The notes below the pieces were generated by a model, which saw nothing but the letters and a program-made list of their open reading frames with translations, had not been told where the DNA came from and made no database searches. 64,000 bases of DNA from positions 1,798,001 to 1,862,000 of the forward strand of contig NZ_WLZW01000001.1 of the NCBI RefSeq assembly GCF_009707665.1, in the 5' to 3' direction. The DNA comes from Planomicrobium sp. YIM 101495 (GTDB lineage Bacteria > Bacillota > Bacilli > Bacillales_A > Planococcaceae). Positions 52,532 to 61,780 of this stretch are shown here, piece by piece. Position 1 is the first letter of the stretch; the number at the start of each line of letters is the position of its first letter. A program made the position numbers and the translations under genes.

Positions 52532-53953
52532 CTATTTTGTATTCAGTTCAGAAACAGTCACAAACTCATAACCTTCTTCATCCAAAGATTTCAAAATCAA
52601 TTCCACTGCTGCAACGGTGGACTCATGAATATCGTGCATGAGAATTACAGACCCGTCTGTGACATTCTCTTCGACTATGCTTAAAACTTGATGGGGATCA
52701 TGTGATTTCCAATCCAATGTGTCAATTGTCCATAAGGTCGGATCCATGTCGATAGCGTCCCGTACCTGATCATTTAGCGCACCATATGGAGGCCGGAAAG
52801 CAGTAGGCCGTTCCCCCGTTGCCTTCCGGATGGCCTCATTCGTTGTTTCGATTTCCTTTACGATTTCTTCTCTTCCAAGGGCAGGTAAACTCTTGTGGCT
52901 CCATGTATGATTTCCCAGTTCATGGCCTTTTTCGGCAATCTTTTTGGTAAGTTCAGGATAGAACTCGACCCTGTTGCCCAGCATAAAAAAGGTGGCTTTC
53001 GCATCATACGTATCCAACAACTGAAGAATCTCGATTGTGTTAGTGGGGTGCGGTCCATCATCGAATGTCAGAGCAACCTGCTTAGCACTTAACGGGGCGG
53101 TCCCCTCCGGACTGTCATCCGGATCACTTCCATCGCTCAGTGTCGGCTGTTCTGGTGATGCCGGTACTTGATCATCTTCGAGGCCCATTCTTTTTTTCCA
53201 CTCATCTGTTATTAAATCCCGCATTTTTTCAAGTGGAATGGAGATTTCCGGTGATCCTGCAGCACCTGCTGTCACAACGTATTTATCGAATTTGAAGACT
53301 GCGGACTCGTCAGTGAGGAACATATTTGAAAACGCGTTGTTCTCATCTTCGATCCACTCCTCTAACTGATCTTTGAAAAAATACAAATTATATTCTGCAG
53401 ATTGTTCAAACTCATTTAGCAATAATTGATAAATTTCATTCCTGTTCTGCTCATTATCGATTAAAATCTCTGCCTGCTGCAGGAATTCGTCATTATTTGT
53501 ATTGGCCAAAAACACGCGCGAACTTTGGAGCCCATTTGCTCCCGAAACGAAACGTTCTTCATTGAAGACGATGGAATAAGTATCTTCGGCAAATTGATGG
53601 ATATCAAACAAAATGTGCAGTGAAGCAGGAAGGTCCATGAGAATTTCCTTGTTTCGGCTTACTTCGCTCAGGAATTCCTTTTCGGATGCCGTTACATATT
53701 CAGTGATTTCTTCATTTAAAGTTGGCTCAGTGAATTCCGGGTAATGGATGGCCATATTGTGCGTCTTTTCCTCTGTTATTTCAGTGATGATGTCGACATT
53801 GGGGTACGCAGAACGTTCCATTTCGTTGCTGCTCTCTTCATTGTTATTTAGTGATTCCTCGGCCTCGCCTTTCGAAAGAAAGTTGGACATCAGAACGATG
53901 CCCACCACACCAAGAATCATCAGAATGGAAATAGTTAATTTTATGGGTCTCAT
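52532..53953 (-). CDS. PdaC-like polysaccharide deacetylase
   Basis: The 473-residue membrane-anchored protein has an N-terminal helix (residues 5-25), a DUF3298-type middle (about 50-260) and a NodB domain (about 290-470). Catalytic motifs are visible: TFDDGPHPTNT, HTWSHKSLP (zinc His pair), RPPYG and LMHDIH. It deacetylates peptidoglycan or another glycan at the outer face, giving lysozyme resistance in characterised relatives. TAGGAG precedes the ATG. It lies directly downstream of rlmH, the usual insertion site of SCC-type elements. Confidence 0.92.
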   Translation of the reverse strand: MRPIKLTISILMILGVVGIVLMSNFLSKGEAEESLNNNEESSNEMERSAYPNVDIITEITEEKTHNMAIHYPEFTEPTLNEEITEYVTASEKEFLSEVSRNKEILMDLPASLHILFDIHQFAEDTYSIVFNEERFVSGANGLQSSRVFLANTNNDEFLQQAEILIDNEQNRNEIYQLLLNEFEQSAEYNLYFFKDQLEEWIEDENNAFSNMFLTDESAVFKFDKYVVTAGAAGSPEISIPLEKMRDLITDEWKKRMGLEDDQVPASPEQPTLSDGSDPDDSPEGTAPLSAKQVALTFDDGPHPTNTIEILQLLDTYDAKATFFMLGNRVEFYPELTKKIAEKGHELGNHTWSHKSLPALGREEIVKEIETTNEAIRKATGERPTAFRPPYGALNDQVRDAIDMDPTLWTIDTLDWKSHDPHQVLSIVEENVTDGSVILMHDIHESTVAAVELILKSLDEEGYEFVTVSELNTK

Positions 53954-54051
53954 AAAACTGCTCCTACTGGTTTTTTTGATTTAAACAAGATCAGCATCCC
54001 TGTCCACTGGATGCGTTATTGATCAGAATCACGGTTTATTTAGCAAACTCA

Positions 54052-54097
54052 TCGCAATCCATTCACGAAGATAGATTGGTTCGTGAATGGATTGCGA
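54052..54097. repeat. 18-bp perfect inverted repeat at the rlmH 3' end
   Basis: TCGCAATCCATTCACGAA (54052-54069) and TTCGTGAATGGATTGCGA (54080-54097) are perfect reverse complements around a 10-nt loop, three bases from the rlmH stop. No T-tract follows on either strand, so it is not a simple terminator. Confidence 0.85.
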
Positions 54098-54100
54098 ATA

Positions 54101-54580
54101 TTACTTATGATAAGGCTCATTCTTCATAATCCGGAACGCCCGGTAAACCTGCTCGACCAGCACCAACTTCATCAATTGATGCGGAAAAGTCAGCTTCGAA
54201 AACGACAGCTTTTCATTCGCTCGCTTCAGCACATCGTCGTGCAGACCAAGAGATCCGCCGATGACAAAGACGATTTTACTCTTGCCGTAAGTCATTAATG
54301 ACTCCATGTCTTTTGCCAGCCCTTCGGACGTCTTCATCTTGCCGTCGATGGCCAGGGCGATCACGTAAGCATCCGGGGAAATCTTCGCCAGGATGCGGTC
54401 CCCTTCCTTCTTTTTGATGATTTCCATGTCAGCTTCGCTCAACTGCTCCGGTGCTTTCTCATCCGCCACCTCGATTTCGGCGAACTTAGCGTAGCTGCCG
54501 AGCCGTTTTGCATACTCGGCGATGCCTTCTTTTAAATATTTTTCCTTTAATTTGCCTACACTGATAATTGAGATATTCAC
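54101..54580 (-). CDS. rlmH: 23S rRNA (pseudouridine-1915-N3)-methyltransferase
   Basis: The 159-residue SPOUT methyltransferase methylates m3-psi1915 of 23S rRNA. Typical motifs are [59 protein letters not shown] (SAM knot), [35 protein letters not shown]. It uses a GTG start with GAGAGGAT upstream. In staphylococci the 3' end is the SCC attachment site; here its last bases GAGCCTTATCATAAGTAA are close to the SCC attB pattern. Confidence 0.96.
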   Translation of the reverse strand: MNISIISVGKLKEKYLKEGIAEYAKRLGSYAKFAEIEVADEKAPEQLSEADMEIIKKKEGDRILAKISPDAYVIALAIDGKMKTSEGLAKDMESLMTYGKSKIVFVIGGSLGLHDDVLKRANEKLSFSKLTFPHQLMKLVLVEQVYRAFRIMKNEPYHK

Positions 54581-54616
54581 AGCTTATCCTCTCTTTACAA
54601 TTGTTTTACAAACAAG

Positions 54617-54997
54617 TTGTTCACAACTTCTATGCACATATCCACAAGCACTTCTATATCTTGTGTCTAATTATTTGTTTCCCACAAGATACATTGCGGG
54701 CTCTTCACAAAAATCACACTTTGTGGATAAGTTTTCATCATTTTCGATTTTCGTTAGGATAGGATAGCTTTCCGTTTTTGCAACATACTCGTCAAGTGCA
54801 CGCTCCACGTGGGTTTGGCAACTTTTCATCTCCATGTTCATTCCCCTTTCTAATTTCCGAATATTCCCCTTAGTTATGCACATTTCGTTCATCTTATCCA
54901 CAACTCATTGTAACAGAGTGATTAAATCCTTTCCAGACAGGCGTTGTTTCCAAGCACTTATGTGCACAGATTGAAAAAGGATCGAAAGTTATCCACA
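54617..54997. promoter_or_regulatory. DnaA-box cluster around the rlmH upstream region
   Basis: Four perfect TTATNCACA boxes occur at 54722-54730 (minus), 54874-54882, 54894-54902 and 54989-54997. Three one-mismatch boxes lie at 54617, 54630 and 54638. A DnaA-box cluster at rlmH (yydA) is reported in B. subtilis as a regulator of replication initiation, so this is probably the equivalent. Confidence 0.85.
54671..54835 (-). CDS. CxxH/CxxC small protein (BA_5709 family)
   Basis: The 54-residue protein has the family pattern CQTHVERALDEYVAKTESYP and CDFCEEPAMYLV, giving CxxH and CxxC metal-binding-like pairs. Its function is unknown; it is typically found beside rlmH. ATG 54835 lies seven bases after AAAGGGG, whereas the upstream frame is not conserved. 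It lies inside the DnaA-box cluster. Confidence 0.86.
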   Translation of the reverse strand: MEMKSCQTHVERALDEYVAKTESYPILTKIENDENLSTKCDFCEEPAMYLVGNK

Positions 54998-55105
54998 CAC
55001 TTTAAATGATCGAATTCCGAACAATTTTCAGTTTTATCTCAATAAACGTTACAAAATTTACAATACTATTACGAACTAATACAATATCTTTTCAAGACAA
55101 AGGAA

Positions 55106-55147
55106 AAGCTGTTCCGGAAAGGTGACGACCATTTGCCGGAACAGCTT
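55106..55147 (-). terminator. Terminator after the DinB-like gene
   Basis: A 12-bp AAGCTGTTCCGG/CCGGAACAGCTT stem with a TTTTCC tail lies on the minus strand. Confidence 0.86.
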
Positions 55148-55151
55148 CTAT

Positions 55152-55655
55152 TCATACTTCAGGTGGCATCGAGCCACGCGTCAGCCAATCTTCCTTCGAT
55201 GGACCATATAATCCTGGCACCATCAAGCCGGCTTGCCGCATCAACACCGTGATTTGTGCGCGGTGATGGATTTGGTGCGTGATGAGCACCCACAGCACAT
55301 TGCCGATTGTCCAATCCTCTCCGTACATATCCCGCTCTTCAAACAATGTCGCATCGCTCCACTGTTCACGGATCGCTTTGACCATCGCTTCGTTCTCCCG
55401 CTGATACGCATCCGAGATTTCGGCAGCGGTGGACGGCACTTCTGAGCCGAGTGCCGCTCCGTCGAACTTCAGACCAGCATGTCCGGTCATTTCATCGAGC
55501 GTCGTGACGATATGCCATGCCAGGCGGCCAATCGACCGGTGTTCCGGTGTGATCGTCTGGTTCAGTGACTCATCCGTCAACGCATCGAAAATCAATTGAG
55601 TAGAGGCTGCTTCGTCTTGCCAAATATCAAGAAATGACTGTAAAGAATTGAACAT
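55152..55655 (-). CDS. DinB-family protein
   Basis: The 167-residue four-helix-bundle protein has the DinB metal-binding His pattern: IGRLAWHIVTTLDEM (His), then ITHQIHHRAQITVLMRQAG (two His). These proteins bind divalent metal and may act as thiol-dependent transferases; substrate unknown. ATG 55655 follows AAAGG. It stands alone with a terminator. Confidence 0.88.
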   Translation of the reverse strand: MFNSLQSFLDIWQDEAASTQLIFDALTDESLNQTITPEHRSIGRLAWHIVTTLDEMTGHAGLKFDGAALGSEVPSTAAEISDAYQRENEAMVKAIREQWSDATLFEERDMYGEDWTIGNVLWVLITHQIHHRAQITVLMRQAGLMVPGLYGPSKEDWLTRGSMPPEV

Positions 55656-55720
55656 AGAGATCATCCTTTCTTTCACTGCTTCTAACTTAATCTATTCGGA
55701 AAAATTCCTTTAATCCCTTC

Positions 55721-56926
55721 TTACATGGACGAACTATCGGTCAGCTCGAGCGTGAATTCCACAAGCTCTCCGTTCCGGTAAGCTTGCACAGTCAGCATGT
55801 CGCCGATCCGTTTTTCATTGTATAAGTGTTTCCGCAGTTCAATCAGATTCCCGACCGCTTCACCATCCATCGAGATGATGACGTCGTACCGCTGCATGCC
55901 TGCGCGGTCTGCCGCACTTCCTGGAATGACATCGTTCACGACGATGCCTTGTTCGACGTCATCCGGCAAGTGGAGCGTTTCCTGGCGGTATATTTGGGGC
56001 ACTTGTGCCAGATCCAGTAACGTCACGCCCATTGAAGGCCGGATCATTTCACCTGTTTGTTCGATCGACTCGATGACCGGCAAGGCGGAATTGATCGGAA
56101 TGGAAAATCCGATGCCTTCCACTGCGGATGTCGCGATCTTCATCGAATTGATGCCAATCACTTGGCCGCCAAGGTTGACGAGTGCACCACCGCTGTTGCC
56201 GGGGTTGATGGCAGCGTCCGTCTGCAGCACTTCCGCCTGCCAATCTTCGCTGCCATCACCGTCCAGGTCGACCGGTACGACGCGGTCCGTCCCAGAGACC
56301 ACACCGGTCGTTACCGAGCCCGAGAACTCCAAGCCGAGCGGATTGCCGATCGCGATGACGGTTTCCCCTTGCTTCAGTGCGTCCGAATCGCCGAATTCAG
56401 CGACATCCGGAACTGTTGCACCATCCACTTGGATGACCGCCAGATCCGTCCAAATATCACTTCCAACGATGGTGGCTTCTGTTTTCGAGCCGTCCGCATA
56501 CGTCACTTCCAGTCCGGAAGCTCCTTCGATCACATGATGATTCGTCACGATGTATGCGACGCCTCCGTCATTTTTATAGATGACGCCGGAGCCCGTCCCG
56601 ACCGCTTGTGCCGTTCCCGGTGATTGCGACCAGAAGTCGTTGACCGTCTGCAAGTTCGTGATGCCGACGACTGCATCTCCTGCAGTCTCCACGGCCTCAG
56701 TCACACCGGTCGTGATGTCGAGTGAGACCACCTCGGTCGCCCCGCCCGTCTCCTCTACTTGCGAGTCACTCGTCCCGTCTGACCGGGTCTGTCCGTTCGG
56801 CAGCAGTTCCGGACGGCTGTAAAGCAGCAGCCATACAAGAAATGCCCCGATCACGATGCCGGCAAAACCGGCAAGAAAAACGCCGCCCCGCCGCTGCGGG
56901 GAATTCGGCGAATTGTAATAACCCAT
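55721..56926 (-). CDS. htrA: HtrA-like serine protease
   Basis: The 401-residue S1C protease has an N-terminal membrane helix (about residues 15-35), a trypsin-like domain with catalytic His in VTNHHVIEGA, Asp in WTDLAVIQV and Ser in NPGNSGGALV, and one C-terminal PDZ domain (VIPGSAADRAGMQRYDVIISMDGEAV). It degrades or refolds damaged envelope proteins. It follows walJ in the operon order usual for Bacillales, where it is the last wal-linked gene. Confidence 0.95.
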   Translation of the reverse strand: MGYYNSPNSPQRRGGVFLAGFAGIVIGAFLVWLLLYSRPELLPNGQTRSDGTSDSQVEETGGATEVVSLDITTGVTEAVETAGDAVVGITNLQTVNDFWSQSPGTAQAVGTGSGVIYKNDGGVAYIVTNHHVIEGASGLEVTYADGSKTEATIVGSDIWTDLAVIQVDGATVPDVAEFGDSDALKQGETVIAIGNPLGLEFSGSVTTGVVSGTDRVVPVDLDGDGSEDWQAEVLQTDAAINPGNSGGALVNLGGQVIGINSMKIATSAVEGIGFSIPINSALPVIESIEQTGEMIRPSMGVTLLDLAQVPQIYRQETLHLPDDVEQGIVVNDVIPGSAADRAGMQRYDVIISMDGEAVGNLIELRKHLYNEKRIGDMLTVQAYRNGELVEFTLELTDSSSM

Positions 56927-57009
56927 TACTTCACCTTCTCTCTCTTTGTCTATACCTATATTTTACTCATCCAAAACGGCACAGACAATGTTCCAAAGAA
57001 AATCGAGTC

Positions 57010-57039
57010 AAAAAAACGCCCCGCGCAAGACGCGGAGCG
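57010..57039 (-). terminator. Terminator after walJ
   Basis: A CGCTCCGCG/CGCGGGGCG stem with one G-U pair precedes seven T on the minus strand, 5 bp after walJ. It separates the walRKHIJ transcript from htrA. Confidence 0.86.
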
Positions 57040-57044
57040 ATTGT

Positions 57045-57833
57045 TCATACTGTAACGAGCGGTGTCGGGATTTCTGCATCCGTATCGAACAGATGGGTGT
57101 ATTCCCCGACGATGATGCCCTTCGTCTGCAGCGTCTGTTCGACGCTCATCCGGGCAAGCTCTTTCATGTTGTTGTCTTTACTCAAGTGCGACAAGTAGAT
57201 GCTCGTCGGCTTCTCTGCCATCACTTCACTCATCGCGACCGCGGCATCTTCATTCGATACGTGTCCCACATCGCTCAAGATCCGTCGTTTCACCGACCAC
57301 GGATAACGTCCCATCTGCAGCATGCTGATGTCGTGGTTGCTTTCGAAGACGTAGGCATCCGATGCTTGGATGATGCCTTTCATCCGGTCGCTGACATAGC
57401 CTGTATCCGTGATGAGCGACAGTTTGCGGCCATTCTCATGGAACACATAGAACATCGGGTCCGCTGCGTCATGCGACACACCGAACGACTCGATATCCAA
57501 GCCCCCGAAGCTCTTGACCGCCTCCATGTCGAACTGGAAGCGCTGCTCGGTCGGAATCGCACCGACGAGGCCGTCCATCGCTATCCATGTCTTTTCATTG
57601 GCATAAATCGGCACTTTGTACTTGCGGGCAAGAATGCCAAGCCCTTTAATATGATCACTATGCTCATGCGTCACAAGAATACCGTCCAAGTTGGCGACGG
57701 ACTTGCCGATGGAGGAAAACAACTGCTCCATCTTCCGTCCGCTCAGACCTGCATCCACAAGGAATGCATGCTCGTCATTTTCGATATAGATGGCATTGCC
57801 GCTTGAGCCGCTAGCCAAAACACTAAAACGCAT
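57045..57833 (-). CDS. walJ: WalJ metallo-beta-lactamase-fold protein
   Basis: The 262-residue MBL-fold protein has the metal motif [12 protein letters not shown] and the start [17 protein letters not shown], with [13 protein letters not shown] and FESNHD, fitting YycJ/WalJ. It is a predicted exonuclease or DNA-associated hydrolase involved in replication and cell-division coordination. ATG 57833 lies eight bases after GGAG; a TTG six bases upstream is less likely. It is in the walRKHIJ operon. Confidence 0.94.
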   Translation of the reverse strand: MRFSVLASGSSGNAIYIENDEHAFLVDAGLSGRKMEQLFSSIGKSVANLDGILVTHEHSDHIKGLGILARKYKVPIYANEKTWIAMDGLVGAIPTEQRFQFDMEAVKSFGGLDIESFGVSHDAADPMFYVFHENGRKLSLITDTGYVSDRMKGIIQASDAYVFESNHDISMLQMGRYPWSVKRRILSDVGHVSNEDAAVAMSEVMAEKPTSIYLSHLSKDNNMKELARMSVEQTLQTKGIIVGEYTHLFDTDAEIPTPLVTV

Positions 57834-57845
57834 AATCAAAACTCC

Positions 57846-58652
57846 TTAATCTGTGCTGTCTTCTTCCCTGTTCGGTTCGATTACACCGTCTTTCACTGCG
57901 TTGACGAAATACTGTCGCGTCTCCCCATCTTCAAGCGTCGCCTCGACACGCCATGTCGGTGTCAGCATCTGCGTACTCTCGGATACTTGCACGAAGATCG
58001 AATAGCCCAGTTCCATTTTTTCCACTACACTATTCGGCTGCAGCTGGCTCTGTTGATAAAGCGTATTGAGCACTTGCATCGGCTGGACGATGTCTTTCAG
58101 CTGCTCCGCAGGCTTGACGTTCTCATACATCGATTGCTCGTAATGCGTGATTTCCCCCGCATCGTTCCAATGGACGGTCAATTTCCCGTTGTCGCTGTAA
58201 TAAACGGGGTGACCTTCGACTTGCTGAAAGAAAACCGCTTCCTGCTTATCTTCAGAGATGCTCCATAACGAGTAGGAGCCTCCTTCATGGACGACTTCTT
58301 CCGCAAAGTCCGTGAATGCTTCTTCCAGTTCCGCACCTTCAAGTGTGACAGGCGAATTGAACGTGACGGTCATATATTTATCTTCCCGGACCGTAACTTG
58401 GACGTTCTCCTGCGGTGCATCCTCCGGCGTGAATTGCTTCAGCTCCGCCTGGATATAAGGCAAGTCTTCCACTTCTTCCACGACTTCCTGATAGATGATA
58501 TTATCCGCGCTGAGCTTCTCGTCGATCGACGAGTCTCCCAGCACTTCCACGTTTTTCGCTTCGCTGTAGCGGTCGAGGTAAAGCGTGTAGAGGACCACGT
58601 TCAGGATGGCGAAGACGATGATGAAAATGGTTTTCGTTTTACTCCAGTCCAA
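57846..58652 (-). CDS. walI: WalI (YycI) regulator of WalK
   Basis: The 268-residue protein has one N-terminal helix (MDWSKTKTIFIIVFAILNVVLY) and an extracytoplasmic two-domain YycI fold. It uses a TTG start at 58652, with GGAGGGGG five bases upstream. It overlaps walH by 14 bp. With WalH it inhibits or tunes the WalK kinase in the membrane. Confidence 0.93.
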   Translation of the reverse strand: MDWSKTKTIFIIVFAILNVVLYTLYLDRYSEAKNVEVLGDSSIDEKLSADNIIYQEVVEEVEDLPYIQAELKQFTPEDAPQENVQVTVREDKYMTVTFNSPVTLEGAELEEAFTDFAEEVVHEGGSYSLWSISEDKQEAVFFQQVEGHPVYYSDNGKLTVHWNDAGEITHYEQSMYENVKPAEQLKDIVQPMQVLNTLYQQSQLQPNSVVEKMELGYSIFVQVSESTQMLTPTWRVEATLEDGETRQYFVNAVKDGVIEPNREEDSTD

Positions 58653-59958
58653 ACGGTCCCCCTCCGATCTCTTCACCTGTCAGCTTGATCCAGATGCCAT
58701 TAGACTGATAATACCATGCCGGCTGGAATTCCAGCAGCTGGTCTTTCCGGACAAGTTCATACGCTGCGATGATGTCGGTGATCTCCGTCAAGTCCCGGTC
58801 TTCCAGCCGCTTCATCGCGTTGACGACATCGAGTCCCGAAGGCATGTCCACAAGCTGTGTGCTGACTGTCGACTCGAGGACATAGACCGGTCGATCGTAT
58901 TGGTAGATCTGCTCTTCTCCGTTGTCCGTTCCCCATGTGATATCGATCGATGTCGAGAGCATCGAGCCGAAGACCGGTCGGTTGTTCAGGAACAATTGAT
59001 ACGTGATCTCCTGGTTCAACGGGTTCATCCCAAAGTAGCGGTAGTCGTTCGTCCACCCTCCGTGTCCATTGACGAAATCGAGTGTGTTCAACAACAGCTC
59101 GGATGGCACCGACGGATCGGCACTTTCTGCCTGCGGCTGTACGTAACTGATGCTTTTCGTCTTATGGACGCGCATGATCGCTGCGGAATCATCCGTATAC
59201 TCTTCATACATCGCCTCTCGTGTCGCCGAGACATTGTTCGGATTTTCGAACAATGCGTTGACGAAACGGTTCGGTGATACTTCATCAAGCAAATACGTAT
59301 ATTGCGTCATCTGTTTTTCCTCTGTCGGTACATAAATCGGGAGTTTCCCGATCGCTTCATTTATCGTATACGCATCGAAATCCATCGCTTCCACAAGCGT
59401 GCTCGCCTGGAACTCATCAAGGACCGAAGAGGTGATGAACGCTTTATAAATGCGTCCGGTCTCGCTGTTGATGAAATGCAGGACGAACTTATTACTCTCG
59501 ATCGTTCCCCACTCGATGATCAGCCGGTCGAAGGAGGATTCCGGAATCGCGCTGTCCGTGATTTCCATCACCGTGTCATAGATCGAGAAAGGAACCCCGC
59601 CGTTATAATAAAGGACGACACGATTCGAGTCATGCAAGTAAGCAGACATCGTGGCGGATGAAGCTTCTTCTTCGGCCAATGCCAAGTCTTGCACTTTCCA
59701 GCCGTCGACCGATTGAAGAAGGCGATCAATGTCAGCACGCTCTGTCGTGCCGGTGACCGTATCGCTGTAATGAAACAACGCTTTATGCGGCCGCACAACC
59801 TCTTCGACACGACGGTTTTCACCGATCGCGACGTCGGTGGACGGCGGTTCGATCATTTCGAACGTCGGCTTGAACGTCCAGATGGTGAACGTCAGGACGA
59901 CACTGAGCAGCACGAGCAATGCCAATGCGCCTGATTTGATATGCTCGATGTACTTCAT
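58639..59958 (-). CDS. walH: WalH (YycH) regulator of WalK
   Basis: The 439-residue protein starts MKYIEHIKSGALALLVLLSVVLTFTIWTF, with one membrane helix, and continues as the extracytoplasmic YycH fold. ATG 59958 overlaps the walK stop (ATGA), with GGAGG nine bases upstream. It acts with WalI on WalK. Confidence 0.94.
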   Translation of the reverse strand: MKYIEHIKSGALALLVLLSVVLTFTIWTFKPTFEMIEPPSTDVAIGENRRVEEVVRPHKALFHYSDTVTGTTERADIDRLLQSVDGWKVQDLALAEEEASSATMSAYLHDSNRVVLYYNGGVPFSIYDTVMEITDSAIPESSFDRLIIEWGTIESNKFVLHFINSETGRIYKAFITSSVLDEFQASTLVEAMDFDAYTINEAIGKLPIYVPTEEKQMTQYTYLLDEVSPNRFVNALFENPNNVSATREAMYEEYTDDSAAIMRVHKTKSISYVQPQAESADPSVPSELLLNTLDFVNGHGGWTNDYRYFGMNPLNQEITYQLFLNNRPVFGSMLSTSIDITWGTDNGEEQIYQYDRPVYVLESTVSTQLVDMPSGLDVVNAMKRLEDRDLTEITDIIAAYELVRKDQLLEFQPAWYYQSNGIWIKLTGEEIGGGPFGLE

Positions 59959-61775
59959 TCCCACTCACCTCCGTCGGCCATTTCGTAAGGCAACGTGAAG
60001 TAGATGGTCGTGCCTCTCCCGTATTCACTCTCTGCCCAGATGGTCCCGCCATGTGCCTGCACCATCTCTTTGGAAATCGCAAGACCGAGACCTGTTCCAC
60101 CCATTGCCCGTGAGCGTGCACGGTCGACACGGAAGAAACGGTCGAAAATGCGGTCCAGGTTCTCTTTCGGAATCCCCATCCCCTGGTCGCTAATGCAGAT
60201 TAGGAGCAGTTCTTCCCGCGCTTCCCATTCAAAGCGGATCGTGCCGCCTTCCGGTGAATATTTCAGCGCATTCGAAATGATGTTATCGACGACTTGTGTC
60301 ATCTTGTCCGCATCCATCTCGACGAAATACGTATCATCCGGGAAATTCCGCACGAACTGTACATTTTGCTTGCGCGACATTTCGAAGCGGTCGATGATGC
60401 GGTTGAAGAACTGGTTGAACTGGATGATCTCTTTATTGAGATCCGTCGCGTCCGAATCCATCTTCGAGAGCTTCAAGAGATCGTTGACAAGACGGATCAT
60501 CCGCTCTGTCTCGGTCTGTGTGATGCTCAGGAAGTTCGGTGCAAGCTCCGGCTCCTGCCAAGCCCCTTCAGCAAGCGCTTCTAAATAGCTGCGCATCGTC
60601 GTCAAAGGCGTACGCAGTTCGTGTGAGACGTTCGCGACGAATTCCCGCCGCTCCATATCGATTTTCTCCTGCTCGGTATGGTCATGCAGGACGGCGATCA
60701 GCCCGTTTACGAAGCCGGTCTCTTTTTGGATGACCGAAAAGCTCGTGCGGAGTAACGTCGTCTGCTCATGCGTACTGAAATCGAGCGTCATCGACTCTTT
60801 CTCGTGGATCAAGTCTTCGAACGTATAATCCGATTCCAGTCCAAGGACCGAGACGATCGGCCGGTTGATGACCATATCATACGTAACGTCAAGGAGACGC
60901 AACGCCGTTTCGTTGATCAAGATGACCCGCCCGCGTCTGTCCGTGGATAGGACACCGTCCGTCATGTTCGACAGGACGGACGCCAGTTTGCGCCGCTCAC
61001 TCTCGGTCGACTGCTGGGATTCCTGCAGACGGTTCGTCAAATGGTTGAACGCCCGCGCCAGCTGGCCGATCTCATCTTCCCCGTAAACGCGTACTTTACG
61101 CGAGAAGTTCCCTCTGGCCATCGCCTGTGCCTGCTTCCGCATATCCGAGATCGGCTTAGCGATCGTCTGTGCGACGAGCACCCCTAGTATCGCGGTAATG
61201 ACAAGCGAGAGCGCCGTTCCACCGGCCAGGATGCCATTGATCTCATCCATCTGGTCGTAGACATTCTCGATTTCTGCTTCCACATACAGGGCACCTAGCA
61301 CTTCACCGCCCGAAACGATCGGCTGGACCCGTACCCAGATCCTGTCTGTCTGTCCGTTGACGTACGTGTTCTCCAGCGCCGTCTGTCCCATGATCGAATC
61401 GCGTACTAAATTGAGCGTAGAGCGCTGGTTGACCAGCGACTGGTTCTCGATGGACGAAGATGCAAGGATCCGGAACCGTGAGTCGACGACGCGGATCTCA
61501 TTGATGTCGTCCGACTTGAATCCATACAGCACGGAGCGCAAACTCTGCTCCAGTGATGCATCTTCATCGCCTCTGATCCGGATCATTTCTTCCCTGACAC
61601 TGTACTCGACAATATTCATGCGATCTTCAATCGATCCATAGAAATTATCACTGAGCGTCTTCTCCAATTGCTGTGCAAAGTAAAGTCCGATGATTTGCAT
61701 CGCCAGAAGAATCAGTAAAATATAGATCAAGACGAATTTCACATGAATCGATTTAAAAAAACTGACTTTTTGCAT
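59955..61775 (-). CDS. walK: WalK essential sensor histidine kinase
   Basis: The 606-residue kinase has two membrane helices flanking an extracellular Cache-like domain (about residues 10-200), HAMP (TIAKPISDMRKQAQAMARGNF), PAS, HisKA with the phosphorylated His in FVANVSHELRTPLTTMRSYLEAL, and HATPase_c (DNIISNALKYSPEG, DQGMGIPKENLDRIFDRFFRVD). It senses cell-wall precursors and peptidoglycan metabolism and phosphorylates WalR. AGGAG lies eight bases before the ATG. It starts 6 bp below walR. Confidence 0.97.
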   Translation of the reverse strand: MQKVSFFKSIHVKFVLIYILLILLAMQIIGLYFAQQLEKTLSDNFYGSIEDRMNIVEYSVREEMIRIRGDEDASLEQSLRSVLYGFKSDDINEIRVVDSRFRILASSSIENQSLVNQRSTLNLVRDSIMGQTALENTYVNGQTDRIWVRVQPIVSGGEVLGALYVEAEIENVYDQMDEINGILAGGTALSLVITAILGVLVAQTIAKPISDMRKQAQAMARGNFSRKVRVYGEDEIGQLARAFNHLTNRLQESQQSTESERRKLASVLSNMTDGVLSTDRRGRVILINETALRLLDVTYDMVINRPIVSVLGLESDYTFEDLIHEKESMTLDFSTHEQTTLLRTSFSVIQKETGFVNGLIAVLHDHTEQEKIDMERREFVANVSHELRTPLTTMRSYLEALAEGAWQEPELAPNFLSITQTETERMIRLVNDLLKLSKMDSDATDLNKEIIQFNQFFNRIIDRFEMSRKQNVQFVRNFPDDTYFVEMDADKMTQVVDNIISNALKYSPEGGTIRFEWEAREELLLICISDQGMGIPKENLDRIFDRFFRVDRARSRAMGGTGLGLAISKEMVQAHGGTIWAESEYGRGTTIYFTLPYEMADGGEWE

Positions 61776-61780
61776 TGTCT

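Noticed and set aside
46500-54100. Complete SCC element
   Set aside because: No ccr recombinase, no matching second attachment core and no terminal inverted pair at the left end were found; only an insertion remnant is defensible.
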